Of a DNA stretch of 40,638 bases, positions 19,546 to 28,644 are shown in pieces. Position numbers and translations under genes: made by a program. Numbering within the stretch: the stretch's first letter is position 1; every line of letters starts with the position of its first letter. Source of the stretch: Bacillota bacterium (lineage in GTDB: Bacteria > Bacillota > Clostridia > Peptostreptococcales > Anaerovoracaceae); contig JARBUO010000012.1 of the NCBI GenBank assembly GCA_029239605.1, forward strand, positions 1-40,638, in the 5' to 3' direction. The notes beneath the pieces are model-generated. The model was not told where the DNA came from. It searched no databases and saw nothing but the letters and a program-made list of their open reading frames with translations.

Positions 19546-20658
19546 TTACTGCTGCTTCATGAGCCCGATGAATGTATCAAACAGGTACTTTGTATCCAGA
19601 GGCCCTGCACAGGCTTCCGGATGGAACTGCACGGTAAAGGCTCTCCCGTTATGATACGTAATTCCTTCACAGCTTCCGTCATTTGCATTATGGTGGCTCA
19701 CAAAACCAATCTCCTGGTTCAACGTTTCTCCAACCACTGCATAGCCGTGATTCTGGCTCGTGATAAAGACTCTGCCTCTCACCGTATCTACCACTGGCTG
19801 ATTGGCTCCCCGATGGCCATACTTGAGTTTCTGGGTGTCTGCACCGTTTGCAAGAGCCAAAAGCTGATGCCCCAGACAAATTCCGAAGATGGGAATTTCC
19901 GCGTTCATCAGTTCTTTCAGAATTGCGATGGGCTCGGTATTTTCTGATGGATCTCCCGGCCCGTTGGAAAGCATGATTCCGTCGGGATTTATTTTTAGAA
20001 TTTCTTCAACACTTGTATTATAAGGAACCACCGTTACGCTACAGCCTCGCTCCAGCAGGCTGCGCAGGATATTCTCCTTTGACCCGTAGTCGTAAAGAGC
20101 TACATGGAGCTGCTGCTGATCTGCCTGATGGAACCTCTGATCCGTACAGGACACCGACTTGACTGCATCCCGAATGGTATAAGCCTTCAACTCCTGTAAA
20201 AAGGCGTCCATATCTCCAGGCAATTCCGTTGTAATTGCACCGTTCATGACGCCATGCTCTCTGGTTTTTTTCGTAAGTGCTCTCGTATCAATATCATAGA
20301 TACCGATGACGTTCTGCTCCTTGAGATACTGGTCGATGGTTTTCCCGCACCGAAAGTTAGACGGTTCCTCGCACCATTCTCTTACAATATATCCTTTCAC
20401 CCAGGATTTTTTTGATTCACTGTCAAATTCATTCACACCATAATTTCCGATTAACGGAAAGGTCTGGGTTACAATTTGACCATAATAGCTGGGATCGGTG
20501 AGGGTTTCCTGATAACCGGTCATTCCGGTGGTAAAAACCACCTCACCCATTGTAGTACCTGCGGCACCAAAACCTTTTCCCTGATATACCGTTCCATCCG
20601 CCAGAATCAAATATGCTTTACGCTCTTCCTTTTCCGTCAAGTGATTGCCATGTTCCAT
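19546..20658 (-). CDS. carA: Carbamoyl-phosphate synthase small subunit (glutaminase)
   Basis: The 370-residue protein has the N-terminal CarA domain (ILADGTVYQGKGFG, VFTTGMTGYQE) and a C-terminal class I glutamine amidotransferase with nucleophile Cys261 in FGICLGHQLLALA and the HP.E pair in VQFHPEAC. It releases ammonia from glutamine and feeds it to CarB. The chosen ATG has GGGAGGAG 10 bases upstream; another ATG 6 bases earlier is out of frame. A structured 187-base gap with an inverted repeat and tandem repeats separates it from argD. Confidence 0.97.
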   Translation of the reverse strand: MEHGNHLTEKEERKAYLILADGTVYQGKGFGAAGTTMGEVVFTTGMTGYQETLTDPSYYGQIVTQTFPLIGNYGVNEFDSESKKSWVKGYIVREWCEEPSNFRCGKTIDQYLKEQNVIGIYDIDTRALTKKTREHGVMNGAITTELPGDMDAFLQELKAYTIRDAVKSVSCTDQRFHQADQQQLHVALYDYGSKENILRSLLERGCSVTVVPYNTSVEEILKINPDGIMLSNGPGDPSENTEPIAILKELMNAEIPIFGICLGHQLLALANGADTQKLKYGHRGANQPVVDTVRGRVFITSQNHGYAVVGETLNQEIGFVSHHNANDGSCEGITYHNGRAFTVQFHPEACAGPLDTKYLFDTFIGLMKQQ

Positions 20659-20721
20659 GTTTCATGCTCCTCCCCATCAACTCCATCGTATCAACCTGTC
20701 AACTCATATCCAGTGGATCTA

Positions 20722-20765
20722 TTGCGGTGTAGACTATTTTTTTCAATTGCCGGGTTACACCGCAA
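20722..20765 (-). other. Inverted repeat in the argD-carA gap
   Basis: TTGCGGTGTA (20722-20731) and TACACCGCAA (20756-20765) form a perfect 10-base stem with a 24-base loop, about 64 bases before carA. The loop contains a run of A on the minus strand rather than a T tail after the stem, so it is not a simple terminator. It may set the ratio of arg and car messages. Confidence 0.45.
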
Positions 20766-20768
20766 AGC

Positions 20769-20824
20769 CGCCACCTAGCTTTCATTGCTGCAAACTCGCC
20801 ACCTAGTTTTCATTGCTGTAAACC
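20769..20824. repeat. 28-base tandem repeat, two copies
   Basis: Two directly adjacent 28-base units, CGCCACCTAG at the start of each, differ at three positions (25/28 identical). They lie between the argD stop codon and the inverted repeat at 20722-20765. No ORF explains the repeat. Confidence 0.8.
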
Positions 20825-20845
20825 GTGCTTTCTCGGTTCACCACT

Positions 20846-22015
20846 TTATTTCAGTGCTGCTTCAAGGATTGCAAGTCCTTCTTCAAGTTCTTCCGCCGTA
20901 ATGTTCAGCGGAGGCAGAAGTCTGATTTTATCCTTTGCGGTCAGGGCAATCAGTCCCGCTTCCAGCGCGCTTTTTACAACCGCCTTGGCATCTTTCTCCC
21001 TGGGTGCCACGCCCAGCATCAGCCCAATCCCGGTGACTGCCGCAACACCATCCATCTGAAGAAGTTTGCCTCTGAGATAGGCTCCCTTTTGGCTGACTTC
21101 ATTCAGGAAATCTTCATCAATTCTCTTCAGGACTTCCACACCTCCGGCACACACGGCTGGATTTCCGCCGAAGGTCGTTCCATGATCTCCCGGCTGCAAT
21201 ACGACCTGGCATTTCTCACCAAACAGAATGCCGCCGATGGGCAGTCCTGCGCCAAGACCCTTGGCCATGGTCACCAGATCCGGCTTGATCCCGTAATGTT
21301 CATAGGCGAACAGCTTTCCTGTTCTTCCCACTCCCGTCTGTACCTCGTCTGCAAGGAACAGAATATCCTTCTCTTTGCAAAGGGTAGCAATCTCCGTTAC
21401 AAAACGCTGTTCCAGATTGTTGACACCGCCTTCGCCCTGAACAAATTCCACCATGACTGCGCAGGTTTTTTCCGAGATCTTTGCAAGCAGGTCTGCGGTA
21501 TCATTTGCCACGGCGTATTGAAACCCTTCCACAAAAGGATTGAAATATTTATGATAACCTTCCTGTCCCGTTGCCGTTATGGTGGCCATGGTTCTTCCAT
21601 GGAAGGAATCTTTCAACGTGATGATTTCGTATCTTCCGTCACCGTACTTTTGATGACTGTATTTTCGAGCAGTTTTAATTGCTCCTTCATTTGCTTCCGC
21701 TCCGGAGTTACAGAAGAACACTTTTTTGTAACCGGTCCTGCTTACAAGCATTTCCGCCAGTTCTCCGCAAGGGCTTGTATAAAACAAATTCGAGGTATGC
21801 TGCAGATTCTGTAGTTGCTTCATCACTGCATCCACCCAGCCCGCATCGCTGTACCCCAGGGAATTCACACCGATTCCCGAAGAAAAGTCTATATATTTTT
21901 TCCCTTCCGGTGACCAGCAAGTGGCTCCCGACCCCTTTTCGATACACAGATCATTTCTTGCGTATGTCCCAAGGACGTAGTTCTGATCTCTTTCTTTCAC
22001 ATCTGCACTATTCAT
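20846..22015 (-). CDS. argD: Acetylornithine aminotransferase
   Basis: The 389-residue class III PLP aminotransferase has FCNSGAEANEGAIKTARKYS, LADEVQTGVGRTGKLFA and the PLP lysine in TMAKGLGAGLPIG, and then TTFGGNP. It converts N-acetylglutamate semialdehyde with glutamate to N-acetylornithine. The start at 22015 is preferred to the ATG at 22069 because GGAGG lies 8 bases before it and the shorter start matches the family length. It sits in the argCJBD-carAB operon. Confidence 0.96.
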   Translation of the reverse strand: MNSADVKERDQNYVLGTYARNDLCIEKGSGATCWSPEGKKYIDFSSGIGVNSLGYSDAGWVDAVMKQLQNLQHTSNLFYTSPCGELAEMLVSRTGYKKVFFCNSGAEANEGAIKTARKYSHQKYGDGRYEIITLKDSFHGRTMATITATGQEGYHKYFNPFVEGFQYAVANDTADLLAKISEKTCAVMVEFVQGEGGVNNLEQRFVTEIATLCKEKDILFLADEVQTGVGRTGKLFAYEHYGIKPDLVTMAKGLGAGLPIGGILFGEKCQVVLQPGDHGTTFGGNPAVCAGGVEVLKRIDEDFLNEVSQKGAYLRGKLLQMDGVAAVTGIGLMLGVAPREKDAKAVVKSALEAGLIALTAKDKIRLLPPLNITAEELEEGLAILEAALK

Positions 22016-22106
22016 TTTGTTTGCCTCCGTTCCTGTACCGCTATGCCGATGGAGGAAGTTATGTTTCATTCCTGCCGCCGCAGTACCTCTATTTCAATCA
22101 TTCTTT

Positions 22107-22961
22107 TCAGTAGAGCAACGTTCCGATTCCTTCATCGGAAAAGAGCTCAATCAGAATAGAATGCTCAATTCTTCCGTCGATAATAACCGCTTCCTTGATC
22201 CCGCTTTTGATACCGTCTACACAGCTCTGAATCTTGGGAATCATGCCGCCTGATAAAATTCCGCTGCTGACCAGCTCAGGAACCTCATCTGCTCTAACCT
22301 TATGAATTAAAGTATCTTCGTCATCCTTTTCCCGAAGAAGCCCTCTCACATCGGTCATCAGGATCAGTTTTTCTGCTTTTAAAGCCCCTGCAATTGCTGC
22401 TGCGGCTGTATCTGCATTGATATTGTAGGTCTGGCCTTCTTTGTCGGCTCCCACTGTGGCCACAACGGGGATAAATCCATTTTTTAATGCCATGGTGATG
22501 GGGGCAGCTTCTACTTTTTTAATATCACCCACGAATCCCAGATCCACTTCCCCCTGCAGCTTTTCTACCTGGAGCATTCCTCCGTCCAGCCCGCAAAGGC
22601 CGATGGCCTTCCCGTTGTTCTGCTGAATCAGCGAAACGAGGTTTTTATTCACCTTTCCAGCCAAAACCATTGCTGCAACCTCAGCGGTTTCCTCATCGGT
22701 ATATCTTAGCCCGTCAATGAACTTGGATTCCTTCCCCATGATGTTGAGCATAGTGCTGATTTCCGGCCCTCCGCCATGAATCAAAACAACCTTAATGCCT
22801 ACCAGAGCCAATAATACAATATCCTTCATCACTGCCATTTTCAGCCTGTCATTGACCATTGCGTTTCCGCCATACTTAATTACGACTGTTTTATTAAAAT
22901 ATTTCTGTATATACGGAAGCGCTTCTACCAGCACCTTCGCGCTTGTAATCGTGTCTTTCAT
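22107..22961 (-). CDS. argB: Acetylglutamate kinase
   Basis: The 284-residue amino-acid kinase has FNKTVVIKYGGNAMV, VLIHGGGPEIS, and the C-terminal NINADTAAAAIAGALKAEKLI and LTDVRG nucleotide-site segments. It phosphorylates N-acetylglutamate, the second step of arginine synthesis, and is often the enzyme inhibited by arginine. The N-terminal helix seen in arginine-sensitive forms (about 15-20 residues before the kinase core) is present here, which fits feedback control, but this is inference. AAGGTG precedes the ATG. Confidence 0.96.
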   Translation of the reverse strand: MKDTITSAKVLVEALPYIQKYFNKTVVIKYGGNAMVNDRLKMAVMKDIVLLALVGIKVVLIHGGGPEISTMLNIMGKESKFIDGLRYTDEETAEVAAMVLAGKVNKNLVSLIQQNNGKAIGLCGLDGGMLQVEKLQGEVDLGFVGDIKKVEAAPITMALKNGFIPVVATVGADKEGQTYNINADTAAAAIAGALKAEKLILMTDVRGLLREKDDEDTLIHKVRADEVPELVSSGILSGGMIPKIQSCVDGIKSGIKEAVIIDGRIEHSILIELFSDEGIGTLLY

Positions 22962-23070
22962 GAATTACACCTTAAATCCTATCTTATTTTATCTCAGACA
23001 GTGCCAAAACTCCGATCCGTTCAAAGCTGGAACAAATGCCTTTTCCAACCCCGAATCGGTTCTGTCAGGG

Positions 23071-24291
23071 TTATGAGCGATAGCTTCCGTTGATCTCAAC
23101 ATAGCTATAAGTCAGATCACAGCCCCAGGCTTTTGCCTCCGCCTCGCCCTGATTGAGTGAAACCAAGATGAGGATTTCATCTTCCTTCAGGATGATCGAA
23201 GCCTCATCTTCACTGTATTCGTTATAAGCGGCTCCTTTACATACATCTACTTTGCCCTTGGCTGAAGCCAGAGAAACATCAACCTTATCAATATCAAATT
23301 CAGCATCTGCATATCCGATGGCGCACAGAACCCTGCCCCAGTTGGCATCTTCACCAAACATTGCTGCTTTAAAGAGGCTGGAGGTAATTACTGATTTGGA
23401 GATCGCCCGTGCAGTTTCTTTGTCAGGTGCTCCAGTAACAATACACTCAAGAAGCTTGCCTGCACCCTCGCCGTCTTTTGCCAGTGCCTTGACTATTTCA
23501 GAAGTGACCTGATTCAGCGCTTTGCAGAAAGCATCAAAGTCTTCCCCCTCTTTTTCTATGAGTACATTGCCACAAAGACCGTTTGCCATAACGGATACCA
23601 TATCGTTGGTAGAGGTATCACCGTCCACACTTAGCTGGTTGAAGGTATCCACAATATCTGCAGATAGCGCCTTGCGAAGCAGATCAGAAGAGATTGCGGC
23701 GTCTGTTGTCAGGAAGCAAAGCATGGTTGCCATATTTGGGTGGATCATGCCGCTACCCTTTGCGATTCCGCCGATTTTGCATTCCTTACCGCCAAGTTCG
23801 AATTTGACTGCGAATTCCTTCTTCACAGTATCCGTCGTCATAATACCGAAGGCTGCCTCTTCCGAACCGTTATTGTTCAGCTTCGCAATTGCTTCCGGAA
23901 TTCCTTTATCGAAGGGCTCCATGCTCATAGGCTGACCGATCACTCCTGTGGACGCAACAATGATGTCTTCAGGCTTTGCGTTGAGCTTTTGGGCCAGCAA
24001 TTCGCAGGTTTTCACGGCAATCTCCATGCCATTGGGTGCGCAGGTATTTGCATTTCCGCTGTTGCAGATGACCGCAACAGCTTTTCCGTCAGCCAGATGT
24101 TCCTTTGTAACAAGAAGGGGTGCGCCTTTCACTTTGTTCTTAGTATAGACAGCAGCTGCGCTGCACATTACATCACTTACAATGAGTGACAGATCATTCT
24201 TCGATGTGTTGTTTCTGATTCCGCAGTGGACTCCGGATGCTTGAAAGCCTTTGGGCGCACAGATTCCGCCCTCTATAAATTCTGTATTCAT
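23071..24291 (-). CDS. argJ: Glutamate N-acetyltransferase / amino-acid acetyltransferase (bifunctional ArgJ type)
   Basis: This 406-residue ArgJ is made as one chain and cuts itself before the threonine of the ATML motif; here that is Thr189 in NMATMLCFLTTDA. It moves acetyl from N-acetylornithine to glutamate, closing the acetyl cycle. Because no argA gene is in the cluster, it may also use acetyl-CoA as in B. subtilis, but sequence alone does not decide this. GGAGG precedes the ATG. It sits between argC and argB, the usual order in Bacillota. Confidence 0.96.
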   Translation of the reverse strand: MNTEFIEGGICAPKGFQASGVHCGIRNNTSKNDLSLIVSDVMCSAAAVYTKNKVKGAPLLVTKEHLADGKAVAVICNSGNANTCAPNGMEIAVKTCELLAQKLNAKPEDIIVASTGVIGQPMSMEPFDKGIPEAIAKLNNNGSEEAAFGIMTTDTVKKEFAVKFELGGKECKIGGIAKGSGMIHPNMATMLCFLTTDAAISSDLLRKALSADIVDTFNQLSVDGDTSTNDMVSVMANGLCGNVLIEKEGEDFDAFCKALNQVTSEIVKALAKDGEGAGKLLECIVTGAPDKETARAISKSVITSSLFKAAMFGEDANWGRVLCAIGYADAEFDIDKVDVSLASAKGKVDVCKGAAYNEYSEDEASIILKEDEILILVSLNQGEAEAKAWGCDLTYSYVEINGSYRS

Positions 24292-24373
24292 TTTGATTCC
24301 TCCATTCTATGAAACACGGTTTTACAGGATATCCATACCCTATTTTTTTAAGGCAGCTGTTGTCCGTGCTTTT

Positions 24374-25315
24374 CTATAAAACTAACCCTGTGTTCTCGGG
24401 CAGGTTCAGCATGATGTTCATACACTGGATTGCCGCACCGGAAGCACCCTTTCCAAGATTGTCATATCGGGCCATCAATGTAATCTGCTCCTGGTGTCCA
24501 AAGAGATAAATCTCCATTCCGTCTGTTTCTGCCAATGCTCCTGCAGAAATGAATCCATCTTCAGGCTTTTCCCCGAAATCCTTTACGGTAATGAGGGGCT
24601 GTTCTTTGTAATAATCTTCCAATTCCTGCTGCAGCTTTGCAGGGCTCAGCTTCTTGGAAAGCAGTCTGCTGTGAAGCGGTACGGTGACCAGCATGCCACT
24701 GTAATAATCGGCTACGATGGGATGAAAGGCTGGAGCGTATTCAATCCCGGTCATGGCAATCATTTCGGGCAGATGCTTATGGTTCTGATCTAAGCTGTAC
24801 TGCCGCGGACTGTTCAGATCCTTTTCCCGATCCTCCGATTCATACTGAGCAATCATGCTCTTCCCGCCTCCGCTGTATCCGGTCAGGGAGTGACAGCTAA
24901 AAGGATATCCTGCGTCTGCGATTCCAAGATGAATCAAAGGCTTTACCAGGGAAATGAATCCCGTTGCATGACAACCCGGCACCGCAACACGATTTGCCGC
25001 TCTTATTTTTTCTCGCTGTGCATGATCCAGTTCTGGCATTCCATAGATCCAGTTCTGATTCGTTCGATGAGCGGTGGAAGTATCCAGAATCCTGCTTCCG
25101 TCCTCCGCTGCTGCTGCGATTTCTCTCGACGCAGCATCTGGAAGACACAGGAACGAAATATCTGCATTCCGGATCATTGTAAGACGAGCCTCAGGGTCTT
25201 TTCGATCCGCTTCGGCAATGGATATGATTTCAAGATCGGCTCTATTTTTGAGCCTGTTATGTATTTTTAAACCTGTGGTTCCTTCTTGCCCGTCGATGAA
25301 TATTTTATAAGCCAT
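24374..25315 (-). CDS. argC: N-acetyl-gamma-glutamyl-phosphate reductase, short (type 2) form
   Basis: The 313-residue protein belongs to the shorter type 2 ArgC group, not the roughly 345-residue type usual in argCJBD operons. It starts IFIDGQEGTTGLKIHNRL, with the nucleotide site at GQEGTTGL, and carries the active cysteine Cys115 in AVPGCHATGF. It reduces N-acetylglutamyl phosphate with NADPH to the semialdehyde. It is the first gene of the arginine operon, with a clear promoter 70 bases upstream. Use of the type 2 enzyme inside an otherwise Bacillus-like operon is worth noting. Confidence 0.95.
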   Translation of the reverse strand: MAYKIFIDGQEGTTGLKIHNRLKNRADLEIISIAEADRKDPEARLTMIRNADISFLCLPDAASREIAAAAEDGSRILDTSTAHRTNQNWIYGMPELDHAQREKIRAANRVAVPGCHATGFISLVKPLIHLGIADAGYPFSCHSLTGYSGGGKSMIAQYESEDREKDLNSPRQYSLDQNHKHLPEMIAMTGIEYAPAFHPIVADYYSGMLVTVPLHSRLLSKKLSPAKLQQELEDYYKEQPLITVKDFGEKPEDGFISAGALAETDGMEIYLFGHQEQITLMARYDNLGKGASGAAIQCMNIMLNLPENTGLVL

Positions 25316-25386
25316 ATCCTCTGCACCTTCCTTGTATGTATGTTTTCCGGGTTCTGCTGTGCTTCCGGCGAAATGTCATTTTTATC

Positions 25387-25414
25387 ATTATACGCCTATT
25401 TGGAACAAAGTCAA
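25387..25414 (-). promoter_or_regulatory. Promoter of the argCJBD-carAB operon
   Basis: Minus-strand TTGACT (25409-25414), a 16-base spacer and perfect TATAAT (25387-25392). The start codon of argC is about 65 bases beyond the expected start point, too short for a T-box leader. ArgR-like boxes lie directly upstream. Confidence 0.8.
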
Positions 25415-25422
25415 CGAATTTT

Positions 25423-25459
25423 TGCATATTTATTACGATAAATGTATTTTTATTCATTG
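25423..25459. promoter_or_regulatory. Pair of ArgR/AhrC boxes upstream of argC
   Basis: Two 14-base sites, TGCATATTTATTAC (25423-25436) and TGTATTTTTATTCA (25443-25456), start 20 bases apart, two helical turns. Both resemble the TGAATATTTATTCA-type ARG box, the second closely. They lie just upstream of the -35 box of the arginine operon. The 13-mer at 25447-25459 recurs twice at 11996-12031. No argR gene is in this window. Confidence 0.65.
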
Positions 25460-25540
25460 CCAATTACAAAGCTGAGGAGCCGCAGGCACACTGCCCACAT
25501 TCCCCTACGAATTGTTCCTTTTTTATCTGGGAATCAAATG

Positions 25541-25569
25541 GCATATCACCGCCATGTCCTACATATATA
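25541..25569 (+). promoter_or_regulatory. Candidate sigma-E promoter of spoIIID
   Basis: GCATATC (25541-25547), 14 bases, then CATATATA (25562-25569) match the mother-cell sigma-E consensus at 6 of 7 and 6 of 8 positions. They lie about 80 bases before the spoIIID start. In B. subtilis spoIIID is sigma-E dependent, so the match fits known biology. Confidence 0.5.
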
Positions 25570-25649
25570 TGTTTTAAAGAAACGGTTGCTTGGCTTTGAG
25601 GCCAATTCCAAGTATTGCACAAATATATGAAGGTGGTGAAGTCTATAAT

Positions 25650-25898
25650 ATGAAGGATTACATAGAAGAGCGGGTATTAGAGCTCGCTAGGTACATACTT
25701 GAAACAAATTCCACGGTTAGAGCGGCCGCTAAAAAGTTTCGGGTATCAAAATCCACAGTCCACAAAGATATTACCGAGAGGCTGCTTGAGATAAATCCAG
25801 GGCTTGCCCATGAAGTCAAGACTGTTTTAGATAATAACAAAGCGGAGCGTCATATCAGAGGCGGTCTTGCTACACAGCAAAAATATAAAGGAAAATAA
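25650..25898 (+). CDS. spoIIID: Sporulation transcriptional regulator SpoIIID
   Basis: The 82-residue DNA-binding protein starts MKDYIEERVLELARYILETN, has a helix-turn-helix at about residues 20-45 (TVRAAAKKFRVSKSTVHKDI) and a basic tail (HIRGGLATQQKYKG). Length and sequence match SpoIIID, the mother-cell regulator that tunes sigma-E genes and helps make sigma-K. The ATG at 25650 is preferred to the upstream ATG at 25590: it has AGGTGG before it and starts where the family starts. It indicates an endospore former. A strong terminator follows directly. Confidence 0.97.
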   Translation: MKDYIEERVLELARYILETNSTVRAAAKKFRVSKSTVHKDITERLLEINPGLAHEVKTVLDNNKAERHIRGGLATQQKYKGK

Positions 25899-25901
25899 AA
25901 T

Positions 25902-25945
25902 AAAAAGTGCAGTGAATCAAAAATGATTTGATTCCTGCACTTTTT
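25902..25945. terminator. Terminator after spoIIID
   Basis: AAAAAGTGCA (25902-25911) pairs with TGCACTTTTT (25936-25945), and inside it GAATCAAA pairs with TTTGATTC, giving an 18-base stem with little mismatch. It works best on the plus strand, where more T bases follow. Confidence 0.9.
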
Positions 25946-26286
25946 CCTTTTTTGTTCAATTGTACCTTTGATTGTTTTCCCGTTCCTATTTCTTCATATT
26001 GATTAATTTCTGTTGTCTTAAAAATGTCAATCAGGGAATTTCCGTTCCATTTACAAATACCTCGAAACGAACCACAAAATTCCTTTCTTAATTCAGCCTG
26101 AACTTTCACGATATAAACTGACACTAATTTCAACAGAACATCACTCTCTTTTCTGACTAATTGAATCGTTTTATGCATCCGTATCCGGGCATTTCTACGA
26201 GTATATCACAGGATTTTATCTCTGTCCACTTATTTTTTACGAAATAAAGCAGAAAAGTGATGTTGAAAAGAAACCAATGAAACGGC
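25946..26286. other. Gap without a recognised gene
   Basis: About 340 bases between the spoIIID terminator and the stop of the GGDEF/EAL gene. A 102-codon minus-strand reading frame crosses it, but it runs into the terminator, has no ribosome binding site and no recognisable family. I see no terminator for the GGDEF/EAL gene here. Confidence 0.5.
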
Positions 26287-28644
26287 TTATTTCAGGCCCA
26301 TGTCAGTGCGGACCTGATTTTCCGGGATCGGTTTGCTGATCAGATAGCCCTGAATTAAGTCGCAGCCACACGCTTCGAGAAAGTGTAACTGATCCTCTGT
26401 CTCAACCCCTTCAGCCACTGTTTTGATTCCCATATCATGGGCAAGCGAAATGATTGTCTTAAGAATTTTGCTGTCTACTCCCGAGTTCGAAATTTCATCG
26501 ATAAAGCATTTATCAATTTTGATAATATCAGCGGGAAGATTCTTTAAATAATTCAAAGAAGAGTACCCCGTACCAAAATCATCAAGGTATATGTAAATTC
26601 CTTTATCTCGCAGCTCCATGAGTTTATGAGAGGCTTCCTCAAAGGATTCCACCAGACAGGATTCCGTAATTTCCAAAGCGATACTGCCCTTTTTCAAGCC
26701 ATACTCTTGATATTTCGCGAGGACAGCCTCAACGAAGTCAGTCTGAAGCAGTTGAATCGATGAAACATTGCATGAAATGTAAAGATCCTGCTGCTGCGCC
26801 TGTTGAGCAAATGCAAACGCTTTATCAATTACCCAATCTCCAATTTTATTAATCAGTCCGATTTCTTCTGCAAGGGGAATCATTAAGCTGGGGGAAACGA
26901 ATCCGTATTTCAAGCTGTTCCACCTGAGGAGCGCTTCATAGCCCTTAATTCGTCCGCTGGCAATGTCTAGCATAGGCTGGAAATACAGCATGAACTCCCC
27001 GTTTGTAAAAGCAAGCCTCAATTGTTCTTCCATCTGACTTTTGAATTGAAGCTCCCTGCTCATTGCCTCTTCATAAAATGAGTAGCTGTCTTTTCCTTTA
27101 TCTTTTGCATTGTACAGTGCCAGATCAGCCTTTTTAAATAGATCTTCCACGGAGCGTCCATCGTCTGGAAATAGGCTGATTCCAATACTGCAGGTAATAT
27201 GAACCGGCGTGTCCCTTAGCATTACCGGCTTTCGGAACGCAGAAAGAACCCGCTCTGCTGCAGCAGAGGCGCTGTCCCTGCCTGAAGAATGATATAAGAT
27301 GACAAATTCATCTCCCCCGATCCGACCTGGGAGAAGTTCCTCATCCGCAAGGTCTCGCAAACGCTCAGCCAGTTCGATTAACACTTCATCACCGAAAAAA
27401 TGTCCAAAGCTGTCGTTGATTTTCTTGAAATTGTCCAGATCAATGAACAGAATTGCTCCCCCTGTACCATTCCCCTGATTCTCATCAAATTCCTTGCGGA
27501 GTTCATTCATAATATATACACGGTTATGCAGCGAGGTCAGATAGTCACAGTATGCCAGATGCCGGATTTCATCCTCGTGTTTTTTCCGGTCACTGATATC
27601 TCTGATTACAGAAACAATTACCTCATTTCCGGACCAAATGCTTTTTCGCAATGCTACTTCTCCATCAAAGTTGTTGCCATCAAAAGGCCGTTTAAATTTC
27701 CACTCAAAAACAAGAGAGGCCAGTTCCAGCTCCTCTGCCTGCCTCAGTTTTTCACCTGCATCATAACCATCTGCACAGAGTTGGGGAATACAGTAATCCG
27801 TCATGCTGCCCTCTGGAATACCAAACAGAGCACCGGCTCTTTTGTTCGCCTGCTTAATATTGCCATCGATATCATGAATAATTACCGTATCATGGATGGA
27901 ATCAAATACGGTTCGTATATTGCTTTCGGCATACATCCTCTCCTGAATCTCCATGGAAAGGCGTTTATTTGCCTTGATCAAAATGCGGATATATAAAGCA
28001 GCAGCCACGATTACGAAAGCGGTGATGAAAAGAAAGCCGTAACGTTGGATATTGAGTACTCTTTCCAGGTCTTTATATGCACTTTCTGGATACATTCCTG
28101 TGCCGATGTAGGCTTCGATCTCAGGGATTCCCATTACATAAGAGATCTTCTCCTCGGTCCTGTTTTCTTCTGGCATATAATAATGATAGGAGACAAAGGC
28201 ACCGGAAGGTTTTTCCATTGCAGCATTCACCAGTTCACGAATAATATACTTCCCGTTGGAATCCTGTAAATTCCACTGATTGGAGCCTTCCTTCCGGCTT
28301 TCAAAGGGCTGCACGAGCATGATTCCATCATAGGAACTCATAAAGATGTAATTCTTTCCATATTCATCCGAATAGGTCATTTTTCGGACAAGGGTAATGA
28401 TCTCCTCTCTAGCAGAGGCCTGATCCAGTTTTCCGGAATGAACGTCATCGATGACAGGCTTGATCGTATTATAGGCCATATGAACCATTTTACTGATGGA
28501 GCTCTTTCGCTGACTTTGCATGAGCAAAGCGAAATCGGTACTGATGATCTGTGAAATGATCAGCTCAGTAATGATCAGCAGAATTGAGCTGATTACAAGA
28601 ATAAGGATCAGCTTCTTCGTTTTTTTATCCTTTATAACATTCAT
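26287..28644 (-). CDS. Membrane-bound sensor with PAS, GGDEF and EAL domains
   Basis: The 785-residue protein makes or degrades cyclic di-GMP. A first membrane helix (about 10-32), an extracytoplasmic cache-like sensor (about 33-200, with YIFMSSYDGIMLVQPFESR and IGTGMY typical of sCache domains) and a second helix (about 203-222) are followed by a PAS domain (about 240-350). Next come a GGDEF domain with intact motif at residues 443-447 and an EAL domain with intact EALLRW at 570-575 and DDFGTGYSSLNYL. The RxxD inhibitory site is missing before GGDEF. Both catalytic motifs look intact, so direction of activity cannot be told. The ATG has only a weak ribosome binding site. The ligand is unknown; small organic acids or amino acids are common for this sensor type. 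Confidence 0.93.
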   Translation of the reverse strand: MNVIKDKKTKKLILILVISSILLIITELIISQIISTDFALLMQSQRKSSISKMVHMAYNTIKPVIDDVHSGKLDQASAREEIITLVRKMTYSDEYGKNYIFMSSYDGIMLVQPFESRKEGSNQWNLQDSNGKYIIRELVNAAMEKPSGAFVSYHYYMPEENRTEEKISYVMGIPEIEAYIGTGMYPESAYKDLERVLNIQRYGFLFITAFVIVAAALYIRILIKANKRLSMEIQERMYAESNIRTVFDSIHDTVIIHDIDGNIKQANKRAGALFGIPEGSMTDYCIPQLCADGYDAGEKLRQAEELELASLVFEWKFKRPFDGNNFDGEVALRKSIWSGNEVIVSVIRDISDRKKHEDEIRHLAYCDYLTSLHNRVYIMNELRKEFDENQGNGTGGAILFIDLDNFKKINDSFGHFFGDEVLIELAERLRDLADEELLPGRIGGDEFVILYHSSGRDSASAAAERVLSAFRKPVMLRDTPVHITCSIGISLFPDDGRSVEDLFKKADLALYNAKDKGKDSYSFYEEAMSRELQFKSQMEEQLRLAFTNGEFMLYFQPMLDIASGRIKGYEALLRWNSLKYGFVSPSLMIPLAEEIGLINKIGDWVIDKAFAFAQQAQQQDLYISCNVSSIQLLQTDFVEAVLAKYQEYGLKKGSIALEITESCLVESFEEASHKLMELRDKGIYIYLDDFGTGYSSLNYLKNLPADIIKIDKCFIDEISNSGVDSKILKTIISLAHDMGIKTVAEGVETEDQLHFLEACGCDLIQGYLISKPIPENQVRTDMGLK

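Noticed and set aside
20825-21814. 329-codon plus-strand ORF inside argD
   Set aside because: Antisense shadow of argD with no recognisable domain.
25870-26178. 102-codon minus-strand ORF between spoIIID and the GGDEF/EAL gene
   Set aside because: No ribosome binding site, no known family, and it runs through the spoIIID terminator; most likely chance.
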